A stretch of 64,000 bases of DNA from NCBI RefSeq assembly GCF_000292245.2, contig NZ_ALPT02000011.1, forward strand, positions 1-64,000, read 5' to 3'. Every line of letters begins with the position of its first letter. Position 1 is the stretch's first letter. This document shows, in pieces, positions 25,944-34,493 of this stretch. The notes below the pieces were generated by a model. That model made no database searches. It was not told the origin of the DNA and saw only the letters and a program-made list of their open reading frames with translations. The position numbers and the translations under genes were made by a program. This stretch comes from Alkalihalobacillus alcalophilus ATCC 27647 = CGMCC 1.3604 (GTDB lineage: Bacteria > Bacillota > Bacilli > Bacillales > Bacillaceae_D).

Positions 25944-26591
25944 CTATGCTACTTGACTAGTTTTTAAAGTTTGTAGAAATGTTTCAAGCATTAAATAGGC
26001 AGAAGTAGCACCAGGATCTTGATTTCCGATAGAGCGTTCACCTAAACGACTAGAACGACCTCTTTTTGATAATAAATCCTTTGTAGACTCCATACCTTGT
26101 TTAGCCGAAAGGACGGTTTTTGTAAAATATTCAACAAAAGACATATTGTTTTCATAAGCAGATAAGCTTTCTAAAGCAGGATGCAATGTGTCAACCATTG
26201 TCTTATCTCCTACTTCGGCTTGACCACGCTCTTTAATTCCTTTAATAAATTCAATCCAGAAGTTTTTTAAATCTTCTTCTGTTAGTTCAGATTTATTTTG
26301 AATCGCCTTTGCTCCCTTTAAAAAGCCTGTCGCGTATAATGGACCAACGGAAGAGCCAACTGCACTTAAGAATGTACGCCCAGTCGTAATACAAATACGG
26401 GAACAATCACTTTCTTCCTTTAACTCATGTTCTAGCTTTTCATTTACTGCTTGCCAGCCAATTGACATCGTCACCCCATGGTCCCCATCTCCAAGTTTAC
26501 GGTCAAGCTCACATAAATAATCTTTGTTTTCTTCCATTACATGAACCACATTTTTTAAATAGGCTAAAAGATCTTGTGCTGAAAAATTCAT
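25944..26591 (-). CDS. dhaL: Dihydroxyacetone-type kinase subunit DhaL (ATP-binding)
   Basis: The protein (215 residues) is the nucleotide-binding subunit; DRKLGDGDHGVTM carries the magnesium-binding Asp residues, and GPLYATGF, SKRGRSSRLGERS and GNQDPGATS are family segments. With DhaK it phosphorylates dihydroxyacetone, or here more likely erythrulose. No dhaM was seen, so phosphate probably comes from ATP rather than PTS. It starts 18 bases after dhaK. Confidence 0.92.
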   Translation of the reverse strand: MNFSAQDLLAYLKNVVHVMEENKDYLCELDRKLGDGDHGVTMSIGWQAVNEKLEHELKEESDCSRICITTGRTFLSAVGSSVGPLYATGFLKGAKAIQNKSELTEEDLKNFWIEFIKGIKERGQAEVGDKTMVDTLHPALESLSAYENNMSFVEYFTKTVLSAKQGMESTKDLLSKRGRSSRLGERSIGNQDPGATSAYLMLETFLQTLKTSQVA

Positions 26592-26609
26592 CTTTCTTCC
26601 CCCTAAAAT

Positions 26610-27614
26610 TTACTTTTGTACAAACATTGGACAATCTGCTGAATGGTCAATTAATTCTGCTAATTCATCATCTAATTTCATAATGGACACAGATGCACCA
26701 CCCATTTCAAGTGATGTACTATAGTCGCCTACATAAGATCGGTGAAGGTTAATCCCTTTTTCCTTTAACATTTCGTTTACTTTGTTAAACATAATATATA
26801 ATTCCATTTTTGTCGTTGATCCTAAACCATTTACTAAAACTACGACCTTTTCCCCTGATGAAATCGGCATATCCGTTAAAATATCCTGCACTAAACGCTC
26901 GGTTACTTCATCAGCTGTTTGAAGCTTCCCCTTTTCTACACCAGGTTCACCATGATGCCCTAACCCTATTTCCATTTCATCTTCACCTAATTCAAAGCTC
27001 GGTTGACCTGTTTGCGGGAGAGAACATGGTGTTAAGCCAACCCCCATGGAGCGAGTGTAATCGTTTGCTTTATTAGCAACACTTACAAGTTCATTTAATT
27101 TATAGCCTTTTTCAGATGCAGCTCCGGCTACTTTTGTGATGAAAAATTCTCCTGCAATTCCTCTCCGCTTTTCTTTTTCTTCTATTGGAGCAGAGGCAAC
27201 ATCATCGGTTACAAGAACAGTTCCGACTTCAATACCATACTCTAAATCAGCCAAATCAGCAGCCATGCCAAAATTCATAACATCCCCTGCATAATTTCCG
27301 TAAATATATAAAACACCTTCTCCTTTATCAATCACTCGTGTAGCTTCTAAAATTGGGTCTGGGGGAGGAGAAGCGAAAATATTACCTACTGCGACGGCAT
27401 CTGCCATTCCATCTCCTACATATCCCATAAATGCTGGTTCGTGACCGGAACCACCGCCAATAAGAACACCTACTTTACCTTCAATAGTTGGTTTTGCTGT
27501 TACAATGGAACGTTTATTTTCTTCAAGAAGCTTGACATGATTTGGATGTGCTTTTATATAGCCTGAAATCATTTCATCTACAACATGATTTGGATTATTT
27601 ATTAACTTTTTCAT
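26610..27614 (-). CDS. dhaK: Dihydroxyacetone-type kinase subunit DhaK
   Basis: The protein (334 residues) binds the ketose substrate covalently through a histidine in GLGHHGEPGVE (about residue 220). GGGSGHEPAFMGYVGDGM is the other conserved site. The separate K and L arrangement acts with DhaL. The context (polyol dehydrogenase, RpiB-like isomerase) suggests D- or L-erythrulose as the true substrate. The dhaK start overlaps the rpiB stop by one base. Confidence 0.93.
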   Translation of the reverse strand: MKKLINNPNHVVDEMISGYIKAHPNHVKLLEENKRSIVTAKPTIEGKVGVLIGGGSGHEPAFMGYVGDGMADAVAVGNIFASPPPDPILEATRVIDKGEGVLYIYGNYAGDVMNFGMAADLADLEYGIEVGTVLVTDDVASAPIEEKEKRRGIAGEFFITKVAGAASEKGYKLNELVSVANKANDYTRSMGVGLTPCSLPQTGQPSFELGEDEMEIGLGHHGEPGVEKGKLQTADEVTERLVQDILTDMPISSGEKVVVLVNGLGSTTKMELYIMFNKVNEMLKEKGINLHRSYVGDYSTSLEMGGASVSIMKLDDELAELIDHSADCPMFVQK

Positions 27615-28078
27615 TATTTAATTACCCCTTTCAAGAACTCCTGTTCCTTATCATTAATCTGTTTAACCTTTCGAGCAGAATTATCACTTGGGGAACCTGA
27701 TTCTAAAAAGACCTTTACAATTTGTTTAGCTGGCTCTATCCCAATAACTTTTGCACCCATCGTCAAAATTTGAGCTTCATTGCTTTCTCGAGCTCGTTCA
27801 GCTGAATAAGTATCATGACATAAAGCCGCACGTATTCCTGGTACTTTACCAGCTGCAATGGCCACTCCGATGCCAGTTCCACATACTAGAATTCCTCGCT
27901 CGATTCTGTTACCCATTATATCACCAGCAACATCAAATGCCACTTGTGGATAATCAATCTCACTACAATTATCCTGACAACCATAATCGACAACTTCATA
28001 GCCTAATTGAGTCATATATAGCTTTAAACTTTCTTTCATCTCAAAAGCATTATGATCAGAACCAATACCAATTTTCAT
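27614..28078 (-). CDS. rpiB: RpiB/LacAB-type sugar-phosphate isomerase
   Basis: The protein (154 residues) has RpiB landmarks: SDHNAFEMKESL (N-terminal phosphate site) and VCGTGIGVAIAAGKVPGIRA, with the catalytic Cys in LVCGTGIG. RpiB interconverts ribose 5-phosphate and ribulose 5-phosphate; homologues in tetritol clusters (DerI/EryI) isomerise erythrulose 4-phosphate to erythrose 4-phosphate, which fits the neighbours. It heads the rpiB-dhaK-dhaL unit. Confidence 0.9.
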   Translation of the reverse strand: MKIGIGSDHNAFEMKESLKLYMTQLGYEVVDYGCQDNCSEIDYPQVAFDVAGDIMGNRIERGILVCGTGIGVAIAAGKVPGIRAALCHDTYSAERARESNEAQILTMGAKVIGIEPAKQIVKVFLESGSPSDNSARKVKQINDKEQEFLKGVIK

Positions 28079-28137
28079 TATGAATCTCCTCTTTCTATCT
28101 TTATGTCTGAATAAACAACCCTTTTCATTTATACGTT

Positions 28138-28210
28138 TATTTTTTCACTTTATCGTTCGTAAGTCAATAATTTTTTATCGTTTATTTTCATTTAATTTTA
28201 TTTATTTTCA
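28138..28210 (-). promoter_or_regulatory. rpiB-dhaKL promoter with repeated operator motif
   Basis: Minus-strand copies of TGAAAATAAA lie at 28181-28190 and 28201-28210, exactly 20 bp apart, and a degenerate one (GTGAAAAAATAAAC) at 28137-28150. A -35-like TTGACT (28162-28167) lies between the copies, with an AAAATA-like -10 near 28139-28145. The same motif (TGAAAGTAAA) is found as an inverted pair upstream of the dehydrogenase gene, which suggests one regulator, probably the DeoR protein at 31039. Confidence 0.55.
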
Positions 28211-28220
28211 CTTTAAATTA

Positions 28221-28266
28221 AAAAGGACAACGCCATGTTAAAGTTACGTGACGTTATCCTTTTAAT
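28221..28266 (-). terminator. Intrinsic terminator after the polyol permease
   Basis: AAAAGGATAACG pairs with CGTTGTCCTTTT (one G-U pair) directly after the permease stop, ending in a T-rich run. It separates the dehydrogenase-permease unit from the rpiB unit. Confidence 0.75.
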
Positions 28267-28267
28267 T

Positions 28268-29536
28268 TTATTGTGCCGCTTTCAATCTTTCTGCTATTTC
28301 TTTATTCTCAGATTTAGGCAACGTAACATACTTCATTAGGAAGGCACTAAATAAATGTAACCCAGCAAAAATCCACACAATTCCAGCAGTTCCAACCGTT
28401 CCAATTAATAAACCGACTATAACAGGTCCAATAAATGTACTTAAGCCTGCCCCTAAATTTAAGATAGACATTGCTGCCCCTTTATTTTCTGGTGATAAGG
28501 ACGGTATTAATGCAGATAAAGGTACATAAGCAGCTAAACAAGCTCCAAACAAAATTGCCGCAAACGTAGTTGCCCAATAATTGGCTCCAACAAATGTCGG
28601 CACATAAAATAAGGCTAAGAAAGTGATACTACATCCGACTCCACCAAACCACATAATTGTATTTCTCCAACCCAATTTATCCCCGACTATTCCAAAAATA
28701 AGGTTGAATATAACATTACTTGTCCATAAAGCTCCATAGATTTGTAGCCATTCGGTCCTAGTGAAACCAAGATCCATCATATAAGTAGGTAAGAAGACGA
28801 CTAATCCATAAGCGGCTGCCGTATTAATCGTTCTAACAATACCACCTAGACCAATCTTCGGATTTTCAAAAGCGATTGTCACTCCTTTTGCCACATATTT
28901 TAACGCATCTGCTTTTGTATTAAATTGTTTACTTTGAGAAGAACTTTTATTATTGTTTAAGAGAATAGCTATTGTCGTTCCAAGTAATGTGAATATTAAA
29001 GCACTCCATAATGTATTAACTTCTCCTAAATAAGGCAAAGCAAAGCTAGAATAATAGGCTCCAAGTACATTTAATCCTCCAGCAAAAGATACCCAAAACC
29101 ACCCAACTGCGGTCCCTAGCTTTTCTTGTGGTGCATAGTAAGTAATCCACACTAAAAAGGAATAAGCAAATAATGGATAACCTAAACCACGAAGCGAATA
29201 AGTCGGTATCATCACACCAAGGTTCATTGATGGGATTCCTGCTGTTAAGAAAATAACTGTACCTGTAGCAAACATCGCTACTCCAATTAGCATTGCTTTT
29301 CGCACCCCTAAGATTTCAGCGAGTACCCCTGATAACCATGCGGCAATCGCAACCGCAAACCCGTAAATGCTAAACAAAAGAGCCGATTGCTGAACCGTTA
29401 AACCGCTTTCAATTAAATAAGCTGAAAGCCAACCCATTTCAAGGCCTTCCCCTACCATAAATATCATGACACCGAGATAACCAAGTGCCATTTTTCCATC
29501 CATGCCAGCTTTCCCTAATAAACCTCCTGAATTCAT
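28268..29536 (-). CDS. MFS polyol permease, RbtT/DalT/CsbX family
   Basis: The transporter (422 residues) has 12 membrane segments. The stretch RGLGYPLFAYSFLVWITYYA and FWVSFAGGLNVLGAYYSSF are typical of the polyol permease family (ribitol, arabinitol, B. subtilis CsbX). It likely imports the C4 polyol, by proton symport. The start is the fifth codon of the longest frame (ATG of MNSGG) because AAAGGTGG lies eight bases before it. It follows the dehydrogenase by about 80 bases. Confidence 0.88.
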   Translation of the reverse strand: MNSGGLLGKAGMDGKMALGYLGVMIFMVGEGLEMGWLSAYLIESGLTVQQSALLFSIYGFAVAIAAWLSGVLAEILGVRKAMLIGVAMFATGTVIFLTAGIPSMNLGVMIPTYSLRGLGYPLFAYSFLVWITYYAPQEKLGTAVGWFWVSFAGGLNVLGAYYSSFALPYLGEVNTLWSALIFTLLGTTIAILLNNNKSSSQSKQFNTKADALKYVAKGVTIAFENPKIGLGGIVRTINTAAAYGLVVFLPTYMMDLGFTRTEWLQIYGALWTSNVIFNLIFGIVGDKLGWRNTIMWFGGVGCSITFLALFYVPTFVGANYWATTFAAILFGACLAAYVPLSALIPSLSPENKGAAMSILNLGAGLSTFIGPVIVGLLIGTVGTAGIVWIFAGLHLFSAFLMKYVTLPKSENKEIAERLKAAQ

Positions 29537-29614
29537 ATGCATGACCACCTTTATTTAGTTGTTTGAGAAGTAAGCTAAGTTAATATTCACTTACTTCTCA
29601 ATTAAAAATGTTAA

Positions 29615-30703
29615 TTAGTTATGTGGATTTAAAATAACTTTTAATGAATCCCTTCCTTGTTTAACTAAATTAAACCCTTTTTCAAATTCCTCTAAAGGTA
29701 ATTGATGTGTGACAACACCTTCTGTTGGCAAATCTCCATTTTCAATTCCTTTAATAACCGGCTCATAACAATAGGGTCCTAAATGTGAACCTAATACATC
29801 AAGTTCTTTACGATCACTAATAATACTCCAATCAACCGTTACAGGCTCTTTAAATACACTAAACTCAACAAAAGTTCCTAATTTACGAATCATTGATAAC
29901 CCTTGTTCAACAGATTTTTGTGCACCAGTTGCTTCAATATAAATGTCACAGCCATATCCTTCAGTCAAGCCTTTAACAATAGCATCCACATCTTCTTTTG
30001 CTGGATTAATGACCATATCAGCTCCAAATTTCTTTGCAAGTTCTAAACGATCATCGAATAAATCAAGAACGATTAATTTCCCTGCTCCAGATTTCTTAAT
30101 CGCTCCAATCATCCCCAACCCTAAAGTTCCCGCACCAGCAAGAACGACAACATCACCAAGTTGAATTTTGGCTCTTTGAACCGCGTGCATTGAGCAAGCA
30201 TATGGCTCAATCAGAATCGCTTTTTCAATTGGTAAATCATCAGGTACTTTATAGTTAATAGCTTCTTTAGTAAATTTCATATACTCTGCCATTGCCCCAT
30301 TTACATTATTTTGGAACCCGTAAAGATCATGCTTTTCACACATCCAATACTGGCCACGCTTACAAAAACGACAAGCCCAGCACGGAACAATTTGTTCAGA
30401 GATGACTCTGTCCCCCACTTCAAATCCTTCTACACCTTCCCCTAGTGCAACAACATGGCCAATAAATTCATGTCCTGGAATCATAGGAGCTTTAATATAA
30501 GCTGGTTGATTCTCATCTCCCCAGAAACTAGGAGCTCCATCATAAGCCTTAATATCACCGGCACAAATCCCGCATGCCTCAACTTTCACTAAAATTTCTC
30601 CCTCATGAATCGAAGGAACATCCACAATTTCATATCGATAATCTCCAGGTGCATAAGCTATAACCGCTTTCATTTTTTCTGGAATGCTAGCATTTTCACA
30701 CAT
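29615..30703 (-). CDS. Zinc-dependent erythritol/L-threitol dehydrogenase-like enzyme
   Basis: The protein (362 residues) belongs to the medium-chain zinc dehydrogenases: catalytic-zinc Cys in ACGICAGDIKAY, GHEF, structural-zinc cluster CWACRFCKRGQYWMC and the NAD site GAGTLGLG. Stretches such as APSFWGDENQPAYIKAPMIP and YGFQNNVNGAMAEYM recall EltD of Mycobacterium smegmatis, an erythritol/L-threitol dehydrogenase giving erythrulose (from memory). The first ligand set and the length agree. The start is the ATG of MCENAS, nine bases after GGAGGAG. Confidence 0.85.
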   Translation of the reverse strand: MCENASIPEKMKAVIAYAPGDYRYEIVDVPSIHEGEILVKVEACGICAGDIKAYDGAPSFWGDENQPAYIKAPMIPGHEFIGHVVALGEGVEGFEVGDRVISEQIVPCWACRFCKRGQYWMCEKHDLYGFQNNVNGAMAEYMKFTKEAINYKVPDDLPIEKAILIEPYACSMHAVQRAKIQLGDVVVLAGAGTLGLGMIGAIKKSGAGKLIVLDLFDDRLELAKKFGADMVINPAKEDVDAIVKGLTEGYGCDIYIEATGAQKSVEQGLSMIRKLGTFVEFSVFKEPVTVDWSIISDRKELDVLGSHLGPYCYEPVIKGIENGDLPTEGVVTHQLPLEEFEKGFNLVKQGRDSLKVILNPHN

Positions 30704-30779
30704 ATTACAAATCTCCTCCACAAAGTAAATTTATGATATCCCTTAATACCACTCTAAAAACGACTACAAGACCTTTTTA

Positions 30780-30886
30780 TTGAAAGTAAATAATTTGAAA
30801 ACACTTTTATTTTCTATTGTTTTCGTTTACTTTCAAATTAACTTTCGTTTTTTATCATTATAGTACCTTCATTATTAATTAGTCAA
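30780..30886 (-). promoter_or_regulatory. Promoter and operator of the dehydrogenase-permease unit
   Basis: Minus-strand -35 TTGACT (30881-30886) is 18 bp from a -10 TATAAT (30857-30862). Downstream, in the leader, lies a perfect 11-bp inverted repeat TTGAAAGTAAA (30780-30790) and TTTACTTTCAA (30826-30836). The motif resembles the repeats upstream of rpiB, so it is probably a DeoR-type operator acting as a block beyond the promoter. Confidence 0.65.
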
Positions 30887-31038
30887 TTTATTTTTTTGAT
30901 TTTATTATCTTTTTTGAATAAATTAAAAAATGCCACCCTAAGTAATTAGGACAGCAAACTACATCATTACATTAACTAACATCAATCATAATACAGCATC
31001 AACATATTCAAATACTCTAGTAGACATCTTTATTAGCT

Positions 31039-31806
31039 TTATAGAAGTTTAATATCCGACTTCTCCATAAGCTGAATATATTCATTTGATAGCTGGCCAT
31101 CTGTAATAATCGTGCTAATTTCATCCACAGTTGCAAAAGTGACTAATGAACTTTTGCCGAACTTGCTATAATCCAAAAGGGCAATTACTTTAGAAGACGC
31201 TTTCACCATTTCCTTCTTTAATTCAACTTCATATACATTAAAATCTGTTAGTCCCTTTTCGAAATCAAAACCACTAGCTGAGGTAAACATTAAATCAATA
31301 TTAATTTTACTTAATAGTCCCGCATCAATTGTACTTTCTAAAGAACCCGATCCTGTTCTAATTACGCCACCTATGAGAATAACAGTAAATTCAGGAACAT
31401 CTCTTAATTCAAGTGCGGTATAAATCCCATTGGTTACAATCGTTAACCTTTTTGGATTTTCCTTTAATCTTTTTGCCAATTCTAAAGCCGTTGAACTAGC
31501 ATCCAATAAAATACATTGATTAGCAGAAATGAGCTTTTCTGCTTTTATACTGATTAATGATTTTTCTTCCTTGTTTTTCTTTTCACGGTTTGAAAAGCTA
31601 AACTGTTTTTCATCAAACTGACCAATTATCGCCCCACCGTGAGTTCTTTTTAATAAACCTTCCTTTTCCATATCACTAAAGTCCGTTCTAAGTGTTGCCT
31701 CTGATACGCTAAGCCTTTTAGCTAACTCCTTTACAGTCACCCTTTGTTCTTTATTTAAGTAATCCAAAATTTTACTTCTACGCTCATGCATAAACATTTT
31801 CGACAC
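31039..31806 (-). CDS. DeoR family transcriptional regulator
   Basis: The protein (255 residues) has an N-terminal DeoR helix-turn-helix (ERRSKILDYLNKEQRVTVKE, SVSEATLRTDFSDMEKEGLL) and a C-terminal sugar-phosphate sensor domain (TNGIYTALELRDVPE). DeoR proteins usually repress catabolic operons until a phosphorylated sugar binds. It lies just upstream of the polyol genes in the same direction. The start is a GTG eight bases after AAGGA. The inducer is probably erythrulose phosphate or erythrose 4-phosphate by inference. Confidence 0.88.
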   Translation of the reverse strand: MSKMFMHERRSKILDYLNKEQRVTVKELAKRLSVSEATLRTDFSDMEKEGLLKRTHGGAIIGQFDEKQFSFSNREKKNKEEKSLISIKAEKLISANQCILLDASSTALELAKRLKENPKRLTIVTNGIYTALELRDVPEFTVILIGGVIRTGSGSLESTIDAGLLSKINIDLMFTSASGFDFEKGLTDFNVYEVELKKEMVKASSKVIALLDYSKFGKSSLVTFATVDEISTIITDGQLSNEYIQLMEKSDIKLL

Positions 31807-32026
31807 AACAATCATCCTTATATTATATTAGTTATCTCTATAATATTTTATTATATCTATTTCTTCAACTAAGATCACTACAAAACGAAAAAGAAATGAT
31901 GGTATTCAATGACAATCAATAGTTTTCGAACTATTCAAATGATATAATAGCAACTATACTCACATACTTTCTTCAGAATGTTTACTTCATTATTTGTAAT
32001 TCTTCCACCTAGTAATATATTCTAGT

Positions 32027-32203
32027 GGAGATTATGAGGATTTTTGGCGGGCTATTTTTATAACATGTGAATTATTTAGGCAACTAGCACAAGATGTCGC
32101 GAATCACTTTAATTTTACTTACCCACTGGAAGACGACGATAATATGACAAAGTATCTTAAACATATAAGTACCTTACCTGCTGATGCAAAAGAAGTTTAT
32201 TAA
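32027..32203 (+). pseudogene. Relic of aminoglycoside 6-adenylyltransferase (C-terminal part)
   Basis: The reading frame encodes 58 residues ending at TAA; GDYEDFWRAIFITCELFR, QLAQDVANHF and KYLKHISTLPADAKEVY match the C-terminal region of the AadE/ANT(6) streptomycin adenylyltransferase family. The N-terminal nucleotidyltransferase domain is absent; no start or ribosome site precedes it. The 200 bases upstream (31830-32026) contain nothing I can assign. A long-standing gene relic rather than an active resistance gene. Confidence 0.75.
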
Positions 32204-32233
32204 TTTAGCTTTTTATCAGAAAAGGAGATATCA

Positions 32234-32284
32234 CAACAAAAAGAGAAGCCGATTTACTTGATTAATTGGCTTCTCTTTTTGTTG
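32234..32284. terminator. Strong bidirectional terminator
   Basis: A perfect 17-bp inverted repeat (CAACAAAAAGAGAAGCC / GGCTTCTCTTTTTGTTG) with T-rich flanks on both strands. The rest of the 300-bp spacer (32285-32509) shows no gene. Confidence 0.8.
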
Positions 32285-32509
32285 ATTCTAAAATGCTCTC
32301 TACATTTTCAAATTTTCACTGTTTTGTATATCTACCTCAAAAGAAAATAGATATTGGACCCTTACATTAGCCCTAGTATATCAATCTGTCGTGTCTGCCC
32401 TGTTATCCTCGCTCAAGGAATCGAACTCATTAACTACATATTATGGTTTATAGTTAATTAGATACTTTAGAGACACTTAATATCTGTAATTTAACAAAAA
32501 ATTAATCGC

Positions 32510-33082
32510 TTAATCCACTTTCTGCACAACGAGCATGTATAGAGACTCCGCAGGAAAAAACTTCTCAGTTATCTGGAATCCTATATCCTTCATTTCGTGC
32601 TCCATTTCTTCCATTGTAATTCTTGGTGCTTTCTCAGAACTTCCTTTTGGCTCAAGTTCCAGACAAATTAGATAGCCCCCTTTTTTAAGTACATTTTTCA
32701 TTTGCTGTAATAGTGGTGCCAGTGTCTGAATTTCATGCAGTACTAGAGAAGCAATAATCATATCGATAGAGGCATCAGGTAAAGGAAGTGCCACCATACT
32801 TCCCTGCACAGGGACAATATTCGTGAGCTGTTCCTTAATGGCTTTCTCATTTATTATTTCAAGCATAGCAGCGTCGATATCTAGCGCGTATACGTTGCCT
32901 AGAATCCTTTTTGCCGCAGGGATGGAAAAATAACCGGTTCCAGCACCAAAGTCTAATATGCTATCCGTTTCTTTTAAAGGAATCATGTTCAGCAGCTGTT
33001 CCGAGGAGAATTCTTTTCTTCGTTCAGGACTTTCCAAGTATGATACTTTTCCATTACTGTTCTTACAATGTGAGCGATGCAT
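32510..33082 (-). CDS. Class I SAM-dependent methyltransferase
   Basis: The protein (190 residues) has SAM motif I ILDFGAGTGYFSIPAA (near residue 45), an acidic end VYALDIDAAMLEII and DMIIASLVLHEI. It resembles UbiE-type methyltransferases. The start (MHRSHCKN) follows AAAAAGGAGG at eight bases, against a longer frame without a site. Third gene of the Rrf2 / FAD reductase operon; the substrate is unknown, perhaps a sulfur or metalloid compound given the redox setting (inference). Confidence 0.82.
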   Translation of the reverse strand: MHRSHCKNSNGKVSYLESPERRKEFSSEQLLNMIPLKETDSILDFGAGTGYFSIPAAKRILGNVYALDIDAAMLEIINEKAIKEQLTNIVPVQGSMVALPLPDASIDMIIASLVLHEIQTLAPLLQQMKNVLKKGGYLICLELEPKGSSEKAPRITMEEMEHEMKDIGFQITEKFFPAESLYMLVVQKVD

Positions 33083-33113
33083 ATATATATCCTCCTTTTT
33101 ATAAAGCAGCTGT

Positions 33114-34034
33114 TTAAGCATGCCGTTTCTCCTGGTTAAATTTTTCTTCAATCAGTGCTGCATTAACAGCCATAGCAGCCATGCTGCCTTCCCCAGCCGC
33201 CATAATTAATTGGGAGGGGCCAGCCATTCGTGTATCTCCGCAAGCATACACCCCTTCCGTATTCGTGCGTTGCCAGCTGTCAGTTGCAATCCCGCCTTGC
33301 TCGTTAAACGTATATTCGAGTGAACATTCAAAAGAAGCTGCCTGTTTCCATTCTGCAGATATAAACCCTCCTTTACGGAGTACTGTTGTTCCATCTTCAA
33401 ACTGGATTTTTTCCAACATCCCTTCTTCACCAATGAAAGTGGCAATCTTCTTTTCATTAATTCTGATGCCTTTGCTTTTGAGCAATTCTTGTTCTTCATA
33501 CGAAAGAACTTTACTGCCATTGGTAAAAATAATTAAATCGTTCGTCCAGTTCGACACCAGCTTTGCCATATGAAACGCTTTATGATCATCTGCAATCACT
33601 GCCAGCGGTCGATCCCTTAATTCCCAGCCATCACAGAAAGGACAGCTAAACAGGCTCTTCCCATAGAACTCTTTCACCTGCGGGATATCCGGAAGGACTT
33701 CCTTAAAGCCAGTTGCGAGAATGATTTTTCTCGCTCTGTATACTTCCCCATTTTCTGTCTCCACCTCGAATAAATTGTTTTCTTTATTTATAAGATGCAC
33801 CCGTTGCTTTTCAATCCTCACGTCCGGGTACCGGCTTAATTCTTCCTGGGCAACCCTTTTAAGTTCCTCGGGATGTATGCCGTCCCTTGTGATAAACCCG
33901 TGAGACTCCGAAGTAACCGCATTTCTCGGTTTATTATCATCAAATAGGATAGTTTTACGTCTTGATCTTCCAAGGACTAAAGCAGCATTCAGCCCAGCCG
34001 GTCCTCCACCAATAACAGCACAATCTACTATCAT
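33114..34034 (-). CDS. Thioredoxin-reductase-like NAD(P)/FAD oxidoreductase
   Basis: The flavoprotein (306 residues) has an FAD-binding VIGGGPAGLNAALVLGR near the N-terminus and a redox CPFCDGWELRD (CxxC with Asp) near residue 135. It transfers electrons from NAD(P)H through a disulfide to an acceptor that is unclear. It starts with ATG (MIVDCAV) eight bases after AAGGAG. It sits between an Rrf2 regulator and a methyltransferase, suggesting redox or electrophile detoxification. Confidence 0.88.
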   Translation of the reverse strand: MIVDCAVIGGGPAGLNAALVLGRSRRKTILFDDNKPRNAVTSESHGFITRDGIHPEELKRVAQEELSRYPDVRIEKQRVHLINKENNLFEVETENGEVYRARKIILATGFKEVLPDIPQVKEFYGKSLFSCPFCDGWELRDRPLAVIADDHKAFHMAKLVSNWTNDLIIFTNGSKVLSYEEQELLKSKGIRINEKKIATFIGEEGMLEKIQFEDGTTVLRKGGFISAEWKQAASFECSLEYTFNEQGGIATDSWQRTNTEGVYACGDTRMAGPSQLIMAAGEGSMAAMAVNAALIEEKFNQEKRHA

Positions 34035-34046
34035 CTTATACACTCC

Positions 34047-34466
34047 TTAATTTGAATTTTTTCCTTTGTTTTGTTTGGATTCTACTTCTTTAGCAGTATC
34101 AATCAAAAGTTTGGATTTTAGTTCATCCTTCATATTTTCCTCTGCCTGCCTCATAACATTCTCAATCAAGCAGCCTTCGTGATGAATGGAGCAGTCGAAC
34201 AAGCTAGTTTCACCTTCAATCGCATGAATAACATCCAAAAAGGATATCTCATGCTTGATTCTTGAGATTTTATAGCCTCCCTTCGCACCAGGCGTCGACT
34301 CGATCAAACCAGCTTTCGTAAGTTTGGTTAAGATTTTAGAAAGGTACGTTGGGGAAAGCTGCTGCATTTCAGCTAATTCCTGCACTCCGACTGTGTTTGC
34401 CCCAGGCTGTACTATTAAATAAATCATCGTATGCAGGGCGTAGTTTGTCGCGTTTGAATATTTCAT
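34047..34466 (-). CDS. Rrf2 family transcriptional regulator
   Basis: The protein (139 residues) is an Rrf2 winged helix (SNATNYALHTMIYLI, LSPTYLSKILTKLTKAGL). Two cysteines in FDCSIHHEGCLIEN could sense oxidants or bind a metal; the three-cysteine pattern of IscR/NsrR is incomplete. Start moved five codons to MKYSNATN, after GAGGAGG. It overlies a palindrome in its own promoter and heads a three-gene operon. Confidence 0.88.
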   Translation of the reverse strand: MKYSNATNYALHTMIYLIVQPGANTVGVQELAEMQQLSPTYLSKILTKLTKAGLIESTPGAKGGYKISRIKHEISFLDVIHAIEGETSLFDCSIHHEGCLIENVMRQAEENMKDELKSKLLIDTAKEVESKQNKGKNSN

Positions 34467-34493
34467 ATATAACCTCCTCACAACAAAAAGATA

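Noticed and set aside
33206..33573. ORFs on both strands inside the FAD reductase gene
   Set aside because: Shadows of the flavoprotein, whose motifs (GGGPAGLN, CPFC) are clear.
34047..34466. Iron-sulfur cluster in the Rrf2 protein
   Set aside because: Only two cysteines are visible in the expected region; the usual three-cysteine pattern is incomplete, so no cluster is claimed.
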